A stretch of 64,000 bases of DNA from Devosia pacifica (GTDB taxonomy: Bacteria; Pseudomonadota; Alphaproteobacteria; Rhizobiales; Devosiaceae), in the NCBI RefSeq assembly GCF_014652635.1, contig NZ_BMZE01000003.1, forward strand, positions 124,001 to 188,000. The letters are read 5' to 3'. The notes beneath the pieces are model-generated. The model was not told where the DNA came from. It saw nothing but the letters and a program-made list of their open reading frames with translations, and searched no databases. This document shows, piece after piece, positions 10,378-19,824 of this stretch; position 1 is the first letter of the stretch; each line of letters starts with the position of its first letter. The position numbers and the translations under genes were made by a program.

Positions 10378-11661
10378 TTGTCCAATATACTTGAAAATAT
10401 TAAGAAGATGCTGGTCGGTGAAGGGCCTCAGGTCCCTGCGAACGAAACCACCCAGAAATCAAGCCGTCAGCGGCAAGAGTTCGAGCGCTCCCTCGCTTCG
10501 AAGGCGCGTGCTGTCGTCAGCGAGTTTCAGATAAAGGGGCTGGAAGAGGCGGCGCAGTCAGATGGAGAAACACTCCAGAGGGCCTCCGCAGTTGCCGAGT
10601 CAGTCATGCGCGAAGGACTCTCGGATGGTGATTTGCTGACGCGGGCGGGTTCAGCGCGCTTTCTGGTAACGCATGAAAGCGATAATACCGAGGAAACCAG
10701 GGGCCGTTCATCCTCGCTTGCATCGACCATTTCTGCGCGCGTGAACGAAGACGTGCCCGAGGCAGGCGGTAAAATCCGTGTAGAGCCGTTTGTTGCGGAA
10801 GTGGAAACCGCGGATCTCAGCGCCGATAATTGCGGTTCGCTTACCGAAGCCCTGCGGCGCAAGCTTCAGTCCATGCGCAAGGAATCCGAGAATGCGGTCA
10901 AGCGCCAAAGGCGGCTGATGTATTCCGAGTTCCAGATGTATTTCTCTCCCATCTGGCATTTTGCCTCGAAGATCACGCACCTCAACCGGTGCAACTACAC
11001 CGGTAGCTTCAGGCAAAAAATGCTGACCGACGAGGATTCCCTTATCGAGGATAGCGAGCTTCGGCAGACGCGCGGCGAACTGGACTTGATCGTTCTGACG
11101 CGGTCAGTAGAGGCGCTGCACACGCAGAGGAAGTCGGCGCAAGGCGCTCGTCTGCTGGTGCCGGTCTCGCTGACGACGCTGCTTGATGACCCTGAAAGCT
11201 ATGTGCAGTTGCTCGAGACGATCCCGCCGCAATACCGCGATTTCGTGTGTCTTGAAATCTGTTCAGTCCCGCAGCTGATCGCGGCCGACTCCGTTTTCGC
11301 GCTTTGCGATCGCCTGATCCCGCATGTTTTCGGCGTGGTGCTGTCGCTGCGTCCAAACAGTCCGCTTATCGCATCTCTTGAAAGAGAGAAGGTGTGGGGG
11401 GTCTCCCTCGATCTGGCAGATTATGATCAGCGGGAAGCAGAAGCGTTCAAGGATGTCAGGCTAATGGTTCAAAGCGCGCGAGCGCTGGGCCTTGAGGTCT
11501 TCGGGCACAATGCCAACTCGATCCGCTTGGGACTGCTCGCAGAAAAACTCGGCTTCACCTATGTCGATGGTCCAGCCGTCCATCTGGCAGCGCCCGAGCC
11601 GCGTCCGCCACTGAAGCTGCGCCCGCTGGCAAACTACAAGGAAAGTGCGCTGTCGGCTTAG
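10378..11661 (+). CDS. Degenerate EAL-like domain protein
   Basis: A 427-aa soluble protein, start TTG 10378 or ATG 10408. Residues ~25-190 are charged, Glu/Arg/Ser-rich and probably helical or disordered. From about residue 230 the pattern of an EAL phosphodiesterase appears: LLVPVSLTTLL, FVCLEI (place of the second Glu motif), then GLEVFGHNANSIRLGLLAEKLGFTYVDGP resembling the final helix and loop. The EAL motif itself and most metal ligands are absent, so it is probably a non-catalytic c-di-GMP-type or protein-interaction domain. Function unknown; family assignment is inference. Confidence 0.6.
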   Translation: MSNILENIKKMLVGEGPQVPANETTQKSSRQRQEFERSLASKARAVVSEFQIKGLEEAAQSDGETLQRASAVAESVMREGLSDGDLLTRAGSARFLVTHESDNTEETRGRSSSLASTISARVNEDVPEAGGKIRVEPFVAEVETADLSADNCGSLTEALRRKLQSMRKESENAVKRQRRLMYSEFQMYFSPIWHFASKITHLNRCNYTGSFRQKMLTDEDSLIEDSELRQTRGELDLIVLTRSVEALHTQRKSAQGARLLVPVSLTTLLDDPESYVQLLETIPPQYRDFVCLEICSVPQLIAADSVFALCDRLIPHVFGVVLSLRPNSPLIASLEREKVWGVSLDLADYDQREAEAFKDVRLMVQSARALGLEVFGHNANSIRLGLLAEKLGFTYVDGPAVHLAAPEPRPPLKLRPLANYKESALSA

Positions 11662-11718
11662 CGTGCTGCAATAGAAATGCGGGGCGGCACACGCCACCCC
11701 GCAGGGCCTCAAGACGGG

Positions 11719-11826
11719 CTAGTCGTCTACTTCTTCGACCTCGTCCATCTCGGGCGCTTCATCGCATGCAGCCAATGTGCCAGCCACACCCAGGCTCAAG
11801 AGCACAATCATGATCAGCTTCTTCAC
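11719..11826 (-). CDS. Small lipoprotein (35 aa precursor)
   Basis: A GTG at 11826 with GAGGAGG five nt upstream starts a 35-codon gene. The product begins VKKLIMIVLLSLGVAG, then the lipobox LAAC at residues 18-21, then a 15-residue mature peptide that is almost all acidic (EAPEMDEVEEVDD). This is a classic lipoprotein signal peptide, so the mature product is a tiny acidic lipopeptide anchored to a membrane. No family recognised; it is convergent with the EAL-like gene. Confidence 0.7.
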   Translation of the reverse strand: MKKLIMIVLLSLGVAGTLAACDEAPEMDEVEEVDD

Positions 11827-12022
11827 GGCATCCTCCTCGTGTTGATTGACGCAGATCCCAAGGATCTGCGTACGACAGCAAGAAGTCGAAACCGTCTGAT
11901 CCGGTTCCGAAAGCATGCTGAGCCGGCAGCAAAGGCTCAACCTCTGCTGTGGCGATCAGAATTGCTGCTCGCCGTTTGCCGGCATAAAGTCGAGCCTCAC
12001 GCCGATGTCTAGAGAGATCACT

Positions 12023-12229
12023 ATGGACCAACCTGTGAAAGGCCCTGCCTCCTACTTCCCATCCATCGAGCGCAAATACGGCCGACCAATCGCCGAGTGG
12101 CAGGAGCTTATCCGCGTGCATATGCCGGCGAAACACATGGAACTGGTAAACATGCTCAAGTCCGAGCACCAGGTGGGACACGGCCATGCCAATGCTTTGG
12201 TCGCGTCGGTCTTGGCTTCGAAGAAATAA
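12023..12229 (+). CDS. DUF4287 domain protein (68 aa)
   Basis: A 68-aa protein carrying the full DUF4287 signature: GPASYFPSIERKYGRPIAEW near the N-terminus and a C-terminal EHQVGHGHANALVA motif. The family is small, cytosolic and of unknown function, sometimes fused to DUF5655. The start at 12023 follows a weak GAGAGA ribosome binding site. It stands alone upstream of terC. Confidence 0.85.
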   Translation: MDQPVKGPASYFPSIERKYGRPIAEWQELIRVHMPAKHMELVNMLKSEHQVGHGHANALVASVLASKK

Positions 12230-12467
12230 GTTCTCGCCAGCCTGGCTTCACAAAGGCGCCATGGTTATTGTTGTCATGCGTCTTGAAAATACGACGCCCC
12301 TTCCCAGATCAAATGCGTGACCGGGCCCCTCTGGCGCCGATGCCATCAGCATCGACGTGATGTCGGTTCACAGCAAGGACCTCAGGGTTCGTGTCCGACG
12401 CCCGGTACCCGCGTGCGATACGCAGCCTGCGATCCTTGTGTTTGTGAAAACTTGCAAGGTGCGCGCT

Positions 12468-13472
12468 ATGGAATTCCTGCTGACACTGTTTCTTGGCCAG
12501 CCACTGTGGATGTGGCTTGGTTTTCTTGCGCTCGTCGTGGCGCTTCTGGCGTTCGACCTCGGTGTGCTGCATCGCGATGGGCGCGCCATCGAGGTTCGCG
12601 AGAGCCTCATGCTCTCAGCCTTCTACATCGTCATGGGCGTCGCCTTCGGCGCCTTCGTCTGGTTCCAGCTCGGCGCGCAATCGGGCGTCGAATATCTGAC
12701 GGGTTTCGTCGTTGAGAAGAGTCTCGCGATGGACAATGTTTTTGTCATCGCCATGATCTTCTCGTATTTCGCCATTCCGCGAGAATACCAACACCGCGTG
12801 CTGTTCTGGGGCATTCTTGGGGTCATCGTATTGCGCGCTATCATGATAGGGTTTGGCGCCGCCCTCGTTTCGAACTACGGTTGGGTTCTCTACATTTTCG
12901 CAGCCTTCCTGGTCTTTACAGGCATCAGGATGCTGTGGGTCGTCGAAGGCGAACAGGACATTGGCAGCAACCGGCTGTTGAAATGGGTGCGTAGCCACGT
13001 GCCTGTTAGCGATCGGCTCTCGGGCAATCGTTTCTTTGTTCACGAAAAAGACGAGACCACCGGCAAGATGCGTCGCCTCGCGACGCCCCTGTTTCTGGCC
13101 CTCGTGATGATCGAGATCGCCGACGTGATCTTTGCGGTCGACAGCGTGCCGGCAATCTTTGCGATCACCACGGATCCGTTTATCGTCTACACATCGAACA
13201 TCTTCGCGATCCTAGGGCTTCGCGCGCTCTATTTTGCGCTGGCAGCCGTGCTGCATCGCTTCGCCTATCTCAAGCAGGCGCTCGCGATCCTTCTGGTCTT
13301 CATCGGATCGAAAATCTTCATCGCGGACCTCTTGGGTTGGCAGAAGTTTCCTGCCGAATGGTCGCTCGGCATAACCTTTGCCATTCTCGCGGCTGGTGTG
13401 GGCTACTCGCTGTGGCGCACACGTGGCGATGGCGAGCCTGCCAAGGAGGCGCCGTCCGCCCCAGATCGCTAA
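12468..13472 (+). CDS. TerC/Alx family integral membrane protein
   Basis: A 334-aa membrane protein with about eight or nine helices and the TerC motifs EKSLAMDNVFV and FAVDSVPAIFAIT, whose Asp residues lie in the membrane. Alx/TerC proteins export manganese or other divalent ions across the inner membrane. The start at 12468 has AAGG upstream and directly begins the conserved MEFLL.. helix; an in-frame ATG at 12357 would add 37 unconserved residues. No other ter genes are present, so this is the Alx-like single-gene type rather than a tellurite cluster. Confidence 0.9.
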   Translation: MEFLLTLFLGQPLWMWLGFLALVVALLAFDLGVLHRDGRAIEVRESLMLSAFYIVMGVAFGAFVWFQLGAQSGVEYLTGFVVEKSLAMDNVFVIAMIFSYFAIPREYQHRVLFWGILGVIVLRAIMIGFGAALVSNYGWVLYIFAAFLVFTGIRMLWVVEGEQDIGSNRLLKWVRSHVPVSDRLSGNRFFVHEKDETTGKMRRLATPLFLALVMIEIADVIFAVDSVPAIFAITTDPFIVYTSNIFAILGLRALYFALAAVLHRFAYLKQALAILLVFIGSKIFIADLLGWQKFPAEWSLGITFAILAAGVGYSLWRTRGDGEPAKEAPSAPDR

Positions 13473-13518
13473 CCCGCGCTCTCGCCCTCTCGCCCATTGG
13501 CGGCGGCGAAACTGCAGG

Positions 13519-13541
13519 CCCCGGCCTTTCCTCGGCCGGGG
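13519..13541 (+). terminator. GC hairpin after terC
   Basis: A perfect 8-bp stem (ccccggcc/ggccgggg) with a 7-nt loop (tttcctc) lies 46 bp after the terC stop. It lacks a T run, so it is a probable rather than certain terminator. Confidence 0.4.
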
Positions 13542-13668
13542 TCGACCCATACAGACGCACCCGGATGAGGCTTTGTCCATACTGGCTTAGTCATATCGAG
13601 CGATCGCCGTTGACGCTCATCACGTGCCCGCAGACGATCTCGACAATGCCAGCAGCCCAGGATCGCTT

Positions 13669-14430
13669 ATGGACAAATCAGTACCGTCGCGGCCGGCGCG
13701 CCTGGCCGTCCTGATCGACGCTGACAACGCTTCTGCAAAGATCGTTGATGGCCTGTTCGAAGAGATTGCCAAGCTGGGCGAGGCGAGCGTTCGCAGAATC
13801 TATGACGACTTTTCGGGAACGCGCTTGCAGGGCTGGGCCAGTGTTCTTGCCAAGCACGCCATTCTCCCCCAGCAGCAGTTTGCCTATACCACCGGCAAAA
13901 ATGCCTCCGATATTTCGCTTGTGATCGACGCGATGGATCTCTTGCACAGCGCTCGCTTCGAGGGGTTCTGTCTCGTCTCGTCGGACAGTGATTTTACGCG
14001 GCTGGCTGCACGTATCCGCGAACAGGGGGTCGACGTTTTCGGGTTCGGTAACCAGAAAACGCCCGAGAGCTTCCGTCAAGCCTGCCGACGTTTCATCTAC
14101 ACTGAAAACCTTCTGCCAGACGCCCATGCAAGCAAGTCGCTCAATACGTCTCGCCCTCTAAAATCGCCAATGGAAGCGGAACGCCTCATCAGAAGGGCGA
14201 TCTGCGAGATGGACAGCGAGGCAGACTGGGTGAGCCTTTCGCACCTTGGCAGCAGGGTCGCCGCTCTCTCATCGGATTTTGATCCGCGCACATACGGACA
14301 CAAGAAGCTGAGCGATCTCGTCACATCCATCAAATCGTTTGAGGTCAAACGCGAGAACGGCGGCGTCGCTCTCGCCCGGCTCAGGCCCACTCCAAAAAGG
14401 CAAACTGGCGCCCCGCGCCCAGCTTGTTGA
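13669..14430 (+). CDS. NYN-domain ribonuclease-like protein with OST-HTH/LOTUS domain
   Basis: A 253-aa protein with an N-terminal NYN (PIN-like) domain, residues ~10-140, showing the acidic motifs VLIDADNAS, DISLVIDAMDLL and SSDSDFTRLA of a metal-dependent RNase fold. A C-terminal OST-HTH/LOTUS RNA-binding domain spans about 165-240 (RAICEMDSEADWVSLSHLGS ... KKLSDLV). The likely role is RNA cleavage or turnover. The start at 13669 follows AGGA; a GTG at 13624 would add 15 residues. Confidence 0.85.
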   Translation: MDKSVPSRPARLAVLIDADNASAKIVDGLFEEIAKLGEASVRRIYDDFSGTRLQGWASVLAKHAILPQQQFAYTTGKNASDISLVIDAMDLLHSARFEGFCLVSSDSDFTRLAARIREQGVDVFGFGNQKTPESFRQACRRFIYTENLLPDAHASKSLNTSRPLKSPMEAERLIRRAICEMDSEADWVSLSHLGSRVAALSSDFDPRTYGHKKLSDLVTSIKSFEVKRENGGVALARLRPTPKRQTGAPRPAC

Positions 14431-14448
14431 GGCCACACCGGCACAAAA

Positions 14449-14476
14449 AACCCCGGCCTTCGGAAAGGCCGGGGTT
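14449..14476. terminator. Bidirectional terminator between NYN gene and tRNA-Pro
   Basis: A 12-bp perfect stem (aaccccggcctt/aaggccggggtt) with a cgga loop is flanked on the left by aaaaaa, a T run on the minus strand. It ends the tRNA-Pro transcript and probably also the NYN gene. Confidence 0.8.
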
Positions 14477-14480
14477 TAAT

Positions 14481-14557
14481 TGGTCGGAGTAGAGTGATTC
14501 GAACACTCGACCCCCTGCTCCCGAAGCAGGTGCGCTACCAGGCTGCGCTATACTCCG
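14481..14557 (-). tRNA. tRNA-Pro (CGG)
   Basis: Read on the minus strand, a full 77-nt cloverleaf starts CGGAGTATAGCGC and ends with encoded CCA. The anticodon stem CCTGC/GCAGG encloses the loop TTCGGGA, so the anticodon is CGG. The T arm GAGTG-TTCGAAT-CACTC is intact. Confidence 0.95.
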
Positions 14558-14699
14558 CCACAGCGAGGCATTCGGGACCCACAGACGTGGTCGCCTCGTA
14601 GGCGCTATATATCCACCTATACTGACGGGTTCAAGCGGGTTGAGACAGCTTTTCAGCCTGTTGCGAACAGTCGTGAAACCATGTAGGAACCGCCGAAGT

Positions 14700-14774
14700 T
14701 GGGGCGTCGCCAAGTGGTAAGGCACCGGTTTTTGGTACCGGCATTCCCAGGTTCGAATCCTGGCGCCCCAGCCA
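14700..14774 (+). tRNA. tRNA-Gln (TTG)
   Basis: A 75-nt cloverleaf with acceptor TGGGGCG/CGCCCCA, discriminator G and encoded CCA. The anticodon stem CCGGT/ACCGG holds TTTTGGT, giving anticodon TTG. The T arm CCAGG-TTCGAAT-CCTGG is intact. Confidence 0.95.
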
Positions 14775-15017
14775 GTTTTTCGTCAAAGCATTGATTCCCA
14801 ACTGAACGCTTAGGCTGCCTGAGCAGCCGAAACCCCGGTGGTCACATCATTGGGGCACACAGGTGAGTCACAGGCGAGGCCAATAGCGGCGTTTGCCGTC
14901 AGCTCCTCAAGTCGGCACCTCCCAACTTCCACCGCCACCAGCGCCCGTCGGCTCTCGGCGTCTTCGCCCGGCCATGGGAAAAGTCCACATGATCGTCTGC
15001 CGGCAGAACGCAACTTT
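14775..15017. other. 243-bp gap after tRNA-Gln
   Basis: A minus-strand frame of 67 codons exists here (14810-15013), but it has no ribosome binding site or recognisable family. I see no integrase fragment or direct repeat of the tRNA end, so nothing shows this is an island junction. Confidence 0.4.
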
Positions 15018-15851
15018 TTATAGGTGCTGCCAGATGTCGATGAACATGCGCGCTGAGGTCAGGAACAGGAACGCGGCGAAGGCGTAGCTGAGCACCTTGC
15101 GCGGGATGTTGTGCGCCATCTTGGCGCCCAGGGGGGCGATCAGCATGGTCAGTGGCGCCAGTGCCACGAGTGCGATCAGGTTCACATAGCCGACAGAACT
15201 CGCCGGCAGACCATTGGCACCCCAGCCCGCAATGGCATAACCGATGGTGCCGGGAATGGCGATGATGAAGCCGATGGCGGCGGCGGTGCCGACGGCGCGG
15301 CGAATATCGAAGCCGAAAGCAGTGAGGATCGGGACGCTCAGGGTTCCGCCACCAATGCCCATCATCGATGAGATCAATCCGACGAAGAAGCCGGAGACGG
15401 CCTTGACGATGCCGTTGGGGAATCCGTCGGTCAGCGCCACGCTGTTGGCGCGCAGCAGCATGTTGAGCGCGACAAGCAGCGCCACCACGGCGAAGACCGT
15501 TGTCAGCACCATGCCGCTGACCAGCCCTGCCGTGACCGTACCTGCGATCACGCCGATAAAGATCGGAATTCCCCAGGATTTGAGAAGCGAGAAGTCCACC
15601 GCACCGCGACTGTAATGGCTGCGGGCCGACGACAACGATGTGAACACGATGCTGGCAAGGGACGTAGCGACGGCAATCTTCATGCGGATCTCGTCACCAA
15701 CGCCCATCCCGTCGAGAACAAAATAGAGAATTGGCACGATAACGATGCCGCCACCGACGCCGAGAAGGCCGGCAACGAAACCGCCCACGATGCCAGCGAA
15801 GACCATCGCCGCAATCCAGATCGAATAGTCCATCAGCATGTCGGCAGACAT
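15018..15851 (-). CDS. TauE/SafE family sulfite/anion exporter
   Basis: A 277-aa membrane protein with eight predicted helices in two related halves, each starting with the family glycine motif (GLLGVGGGIVIVPIL at ~28 and GLISSMMGIGGGTLSVPIL at ~155). TauE/SafE proteins move sulfite, sulfoacetate or other organic anions across the inner membrane. GGAG precedes the ATG at 15851. It follows the double-ATPase gene by only 8 bp, so it is likely the last gene of the 21.0-15.0 kb operon; its substrate there is unknown. Confidence 0.88.
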   Translation of the reverse strand: MSADMLMDYSIWIAAMVFAGIVGGFVAGLLGVGGGIVIVPILYFVLDGMGVGDEIRMKIAVATSLASIVFTSLSSARSHYSRGAVDFSLLKSWGIPIFIGVIAGTVTAGLVSGMVLTTVFAVVALLVALNMLLRANSVALTDGFPNGIVKAVSGFFVGLISSMMGIGGGTLSVPILTAFGFDIRRAVGTAAAIGFIIAIPGTIGYAIAGWGANGLPASSVGYVNLIALVALAPLTMLIAPLGAKMAHNIPRKVLSYAFAAFLFLTSARMFIDIWQHL

Positions 15852-15859
15852 GGCGTCTC

Positions 15860-17482
15860 CTAGTGTTCGCGTCCGGCGCCGGGAATGGCGGCCAGCAGGG
15901 TTCGGGTATACTCGTGCTGCGGGTTGACGAAAATATCGCGCACCGGGCCGATTTCGACGATTTCGCCATAGCGCATCACGGCCATCCGGTCGGCCACCTG
16001 CGCGGCCACGTGCAGGTCGTGGGTGATGAACAGCATGGCAAGATTTAGCCGCGTCTTGAGGTCTTCGAGAAGTTCGAGAACCTGCGCCTGTACTGTCACA
16101 TCGAGCGCCGAAACGGCCTCATCGGCGACCAGCACATCGGGTTCGAGCGCCAGGGCACGCGCAATGCCGATACGCTGGCGCTGGCCACCCGAAAACTCAT
16201 GCGGCAGGCGGTCGACGGCACGCGGGTCGAGCCCGACCAGTTCGAGCAATTCGCGGGCTTTGGCGAGCGCCGCATCGCGGGAAACGCCGCGCGCCATCGG
16301 TCCGTCGGCAATGCTGAGCCCGACCTTGCGGCGTGGATTGAGCGAGGCGAACGGATCCTGAAACACCATCTGGATGTGGCTGCGCCGATCGCGCAATTGC
16401 TCGCCGCGCATGGCGGAAAAATCCTCGCCGGCGAGTTCGATCGTGCCGGAATCCGGCACATCAATATGCGTGACGAGCCGCGCAACGGTGGATTTTCCAG
16501 ACCCGGACTCGCCGACAAGCGCCAGTGTTTCGCCGCGACGGATATCAAAACTGACAGACTTTACCGCATGCACCGTGCGCTGTTTTCCAAACATGCCGGC
16601 TTTCGAGCGGTAGGATTTGTTCAAGTCCTTGACCCGCAAGGCCATGTCGGCATCCGGATTTGTCGGCTTTTCATTCGGCGTGCCCTTGGGCACCGCCGCC
16701 AACAATGCCTTGGTGTATGGGTGCTGCGGGTTGGCCAGCACCTCCTCGGCCGTGCCCTGTTCGACAACGATACCTTTTTCGAGGACCAACACACTGTCGG
16801 CGATATCGGCGACGACGCCGAAGTCATGAGTGATGAAAATCACCGCCATGCCGCGTCGGCGCTGGATGTCGCGCATCAGCTTGAGGATTTGCGCCTGGGT
16901 GGTCACATCGAGCGCCGTGGTCGGCTCATCGGCAATCAACAGCGCCGGCTCGAGCGCCAGGGCCATGGCGATCATGGCGCGCTGCCGTTGGCCACCCGAC
17001 AACTGGTGCGGGTAGGCCTTTATGGTGCGCTCCGGGTCGGGCAACTGCACCTCTTTGGCCAGCGCCAGGGCCTTGTCGCGGCGTTCGGTTGTCGTCAGCA
17101 ACCCATGCGCCTCGAACACTTCCATGATCTGGTCTTCAATCCGCATGGCCGGATTCAAAGCCGTCATCGGCTCCTGAAAAATCATGCCGATGCGGCGTCC
17201 GCGAAGCGTCCTGAGCCGTGCTCTGTCGAGCTTGATCAGATCGTCGCCATCGAACAGCGCTTCGCCACGCTCAATACGGATTGCCTTGGGCAACAAGCCC
17301 ATCATCGTTTGTGCGCAAAGCGATTTGCCAGATCCGGATTCGCCGACAATGCAGAGGATCTCAGCCTGCTTCAGCTCGAAACTCAGATCGGCGAGTGCAT
17401 ACTCGCGGTCCGCCCCATCGGGCAGGCGTAGCGCCAGGTGCCTGACGGATACGGCGGTGTCTGTTTGGGTGTGCGTTTGCAT
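15860..17482 (-). CDS. ABC transporter fused double ATPase, peptide/glutathione type (GsiA-like)
   Basis: A 540-aa protein with two complete ABC ATPase domains. The first half has Walker A GESGSGKS, signature [10 protein letters not shown] and Walker [10 protein letters not shown]; the second has [19 protein letters not shown] and ADEAVSALD. This is the DppD-DppF fusion arrangement of GsiA and YejF, and it would power the permeases encoded divergently at 22810-24623. The start at 17482 (MQTHTQT) follows GGGAT and comes one base after the preceding gene's stop. Confidence 0.92.
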   Translation of the reverse strand: MQTHTQTDTAVSVRHLALRLPDGADREYALADLSFELKQAEILCIVGESGSGKSLCAQTMMGLLPKAIRIERGEALFDGDDLIKLDRARLRTLRGRRIGMIFQEPMTALNPAMRIEDQIMEVFEAHGLLTTTERRDKALALAKEVQLPDPERTIKAYPHQLSGGQRQRAMIAMALALEPALLIADEPTTALDVTTQAQILKLMRDIQRRRGMAVIFITHDFGVVADIADSVLVLEKGIVVEQGTAEEVLANPQHPYTKALLAAVPKGTPNEKPTNPDADMALRVKDLNKSYRSKAGMFGKQRTVHAVKSVSFDIRRGETLALVGESGSGKSTVARLVTHIDVPDSGTIELAGEDFSAMRGEQLRDRRSHIQMVFQDPFASLNPRRKVGLSIADGPMARGVSRDAALAKARELLELVGLDPRAVDRLPHEFSGGQRQRIGIARALALEPDVLVADEAVSALDVTVQAQVLELLEDLKTRLNLAMLFITHDLHVAAQVADRMAVMRYGEIVEIGPVRDIFVNPQHEYTRTLLAAIPGAGREH

Positions 17483-17483
17483 A

Positions 17484-19073
17484 TCAATATCCCAGCGCGA
17501 TGCCGTCCTTGCGATGGTCTGAGGCGCCCCACAGAACGCCCCGCTCATAGTCGATCATGATTGCCTGACAGCCACCGATCGGCTCATCGACAATACGCGT
17601 CGCATGTCCACGCGCGTTGAGATCCTGTCGCACAGCATCGGAAATCGTCGGCTCGAGGCCGAGTTCTCCATCTACGAAGAAGCTGCGCGGCTGATCCGAT
17701 GCCGCCTGAATATCAAGGCCCCGATCAAACACCTGGCTCATCATGTGCGCGTGGCCGGTGGCCTGATACTGCCCACCCATAACCCCGAGTGTCATCAATG
17801 GCCGTCCGGCCTCGCTGACGATCGCCGGGATAATGGTGTGGAACGGGCGCTTGTTCGGTGCGAGGCTGTTTGGATGATCGGCCTTCAATGAGAAGCCGGC
17901 ACCGCGATTTTGCAGCAGCACACCGGCGTTCGGAGCATAGATGCCGCTACCGAAGGCGAAGAACAGCGAATTGATCAGTGAGATGGCGTTGCCATCGCGA
18001 TCGACCACCGTGAGATAAACGGTATCGCGGTGCACCGGCAGGTCCCAGGCTTCCGGCCCTGTTGCCGTATCGAGCGAAATCAGTTCGCGCAGGCGATTGA
18101 TGTGCTGATCGGAGAGGATATCCTCGACGCTCGCCGTCATGGTTTCCGGATCCGAAATCAGCGCATCGCGCTGCCGGTAGCCGGCCTTGGTCGCCTCAGC
18201 GAGCAAGTGAATGCGGTCCGCCTCGGTATAGCGGTCGCCGGCAAGATCGAAGCCTTCGAGAATGCGGGTAATGATCAGCGCCGCAAGGCCCTGTCCGTTG
18301 GGCGGGCATTCGTTGAGCGTCTTGCCGCGATACGCCGCACCGATCGGATCGGTGAAAAACCCGGCATGGCCTGCCAGGTCACTGTCGGTGTGCACACCGC
18401 CGTGCGATTTGAGCGCTGCAACAATGTCGGCTGCGACTTCACCTTCGTAGAACGCTGAGCGCCCCTCGGCACCGATCCGCCGCAGCGTTGCCGCGAGTTT
18501 TGGATTGGTCAGCCGTTCGCCGATTTTTGGTGCACGGCCTTTGGGCAGGAACTGGCGTTTGGCAGCGTCATCGCCTTCGAGCCGGAACGCGTAACGGGCC
18601 CAATCGAGGGCAACGCGCGGGGTGATGACGAACCCCTCTTCCGCTGCCTTGATCGCAGGCGCCAGCACCTGATCGAGGCCGAGCGTGCCGTGTGTCTCGC
18701 TGAGTTGGCACCAGGCATCGACTGCGCCCGGGATCGTCACTGCGTCAACAGCAAGGTCCGGGATTGAGGACCAGCCCTTGGCCCGTAGCGCCTCGGCATC
18801 TATCCCGGCTGGCGAGCGTCCGGAGCCATTGAAGGCGGTCAGCGGCTTGCCGGCCGGTGCGTAAAGCGCAAAGCAGTCGCCGCCGATGCCGGTCATATGC
18901 GGATCGATGACGCATTGCAGCGCCACTCCGGCGATTGCAGCATCGACGGCGTTGCCGCCGGCGCGCAGGATATCGACAGCGGTCAGGGTAGCCAGCGGAT
19001 GCGATGTTGCAGCCATGCCGTTTTCAGCGAGTGCCACGGACTTGCCGGGCACCATGAAGTCTCGTTCAGCCAT
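17484..19073 (-). CDS. Gamma-glutamyltransferase family protein
   Basis: A 529-aa Ntn-hydrolase of the GGT family. The N-terminal part has GGNAVDAAIA and the C-terminal subunit starts near DTVYLTVVDRDGNAISLINS, keeping the Thr used for self-cleavage and catalysis; FGSGI and GVLLQNRG follow. No clear signal peptide is present, unlike secreted GGTs, so it may act in the cytosol on imported gamma-glutamyl compounds. It overlaps nagB by 8 bp upstream and nearly abuts the GsiA-like ATPase downstream, implying one transcript. Confidence 0.9.
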   Translation of the reverse strand: MAERDFMVPGKSVALAENGMAATSHPLATLTAVDILRAGGNAVDAAIAGVALQCVIDPHMTGIGGDCFALYAPAGKPLTAFNGSGRSPAGIDAEALRAKGWSSIPDLAVDAVTIPGAVDAWCQLSETHGTLGLDQVLAPAIKAAEEGFVITPRVALDWARYAFRLEGDDAAKRQFLPKGRAPKIGERLTNPKLAATLRRIGAEGRSAFYEGEVAADIVAALKSHGGVHTDSDLAGHAGFFTDPIGAAYRGKTLNECPPNGQGLAALIITRILEGFDLAGDRYTEADRIHLLAEATKAGYRQRDALISDPETMTASVEDILSDQHINRLRELISLDTATGPEAWDLPVHRDTVYLTVVDRDGNAISLINSLFFAFGSGIYAPNAGVLLQNRGAGFSLKADHPNSLAPNKRPFHTIIPAIVSEAGRPLMTLGVMGGQYQATGHAHMMSQVFDRGLDIQAASDQPRSFFVDGELGLEPTISDAVRQDLNARGHATRIVDEPIGGCQAIMIDYERGVLWGASDHRKDGIALGY

Positions 19074-19824
19074 GTCGGGTCTCCGCTTGGGCGGGATGCG
19101 GCAACCGCCGAGCGGCGTCGCGATCGCAAATTATGGTGACGTCTGAGTGGGTTCTGAGGAACGAGGCCGGATTATGCGTGCCCACCTCGCCGTTGACTGC
19201 CGCGAACACAGCATCGGCCTTGGCGGCGCCGGTCGCAAGCAGGACAATTTGTCTTGCCTCCAAAATCGTCGCAATCCCCATGGTGATGGCATGATCCGGG
19301 ACCGGCGTGCCGGCAGGAAAGTCCGCTGCGTTGGCGTCCTGCGTTTGCCTGGCGAGTTCCACCACACGGGTGCGCGTTGCCGCATCCGAACCTGGTTCGT
19401 TGAACCCGATATGCCCATTGCGGCCGATCCCCAGCAGCTGAAGATCGATACCGCCTGCTTCAGCAATCGCACGCTCGTAGGATTTGGCTGCATCAGTGGC
19501 ATTTCCATCGGGCAAATGGGCCTGGTCACGCCTGATGTCGACCGCATCGAAGAGATGCTCGTTCATGTAGTGCGCAAAACTCGCAGGATGGTTGGGGGCC
19601 AATCCGCAATACTCGTCGAGGTTGAAACTTGCGACCTGCGAAAAGGAAATCCGGCTCTCGGCATAGGCCGCGACCAGTGCGCGATAAACGCCGATCATGG
19701 AGCGACCGGTTGCAAGGCCCAACACCGAAGCGGGCTTTGCCAGGATCGAGGCTTCGATCAGCGCGGCTGCGGCGCGTTCAGCAGCATCGGTGTTTTCAGC
19801 AATAATAATCTTTGGACTGTTCAA
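19066..19824 (-). CDS. nagB: Glucosamine-6-phosphate deaminase
   Basis: A 252-aa NagB family enzyme converting glucosamine-6-phosphate to fructose-6-phosphate and ammonia. It shows GLATGRSM, the NLDEYCGL segment with the catalytic Asp, GIGRNGHIGFNEPGS with the catalytic His, and the downstream TMG motif. It is slightly shorter than E. coli NagB (266 aa). Gene overlaps on both sides (4 bp with the ROK gene, 8 bp with the GGT gene) tie amino-sugar and peptide functions together. No nagA is in the window. Confidence 0.92.
   Translation of the reverse strand: MNSPKIIIAENTDAAERAAAALIEASILAKPASVLGLATGRSMIGVYRALVAAYAESRISFSQVASFNLDEYCGLAPNHPASFAHYMNEHLFDAVDIRRDQAHLPDGNATDAAKSYERAIAEAGGIDLQLLGIGRNGHIGFNEPGSDAATRTRVVELARQTQDANAADFPAGTPVPDHAITMGIATILEARQIVLLATGAAKADAVFAAVNGEVGTHNPASFLRTHSDVTIICDRDAARRLPHPAQAETRHG

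Noticed and set aside
10175..10534. 119-codon frame before the EAL-like gene
   Set aside because: It overlaps the EAL-like gene in another frame and has no family or hydrophobic pattern; AAGGAG nearby is not correctly placed for it.
12230..12467. Possible yybP-ykoY manganese riboswitch before terC
   Set aside because: TerC/Alx genes often carry one, but I could not find its conserved core motifs in this leader.
14700..15017. tRNA-Gln as an integration site of an island
   Set aside because: No integrase, no direct repeat of the tRNA 3' end and no foreign gene block next to it.
16199..17431. 410-codon plus-strand frame inside the double-ATPase gene
   Set aside because: Antisense shadow of two clear ABC ATPase domains; no ribosome binding site or family.
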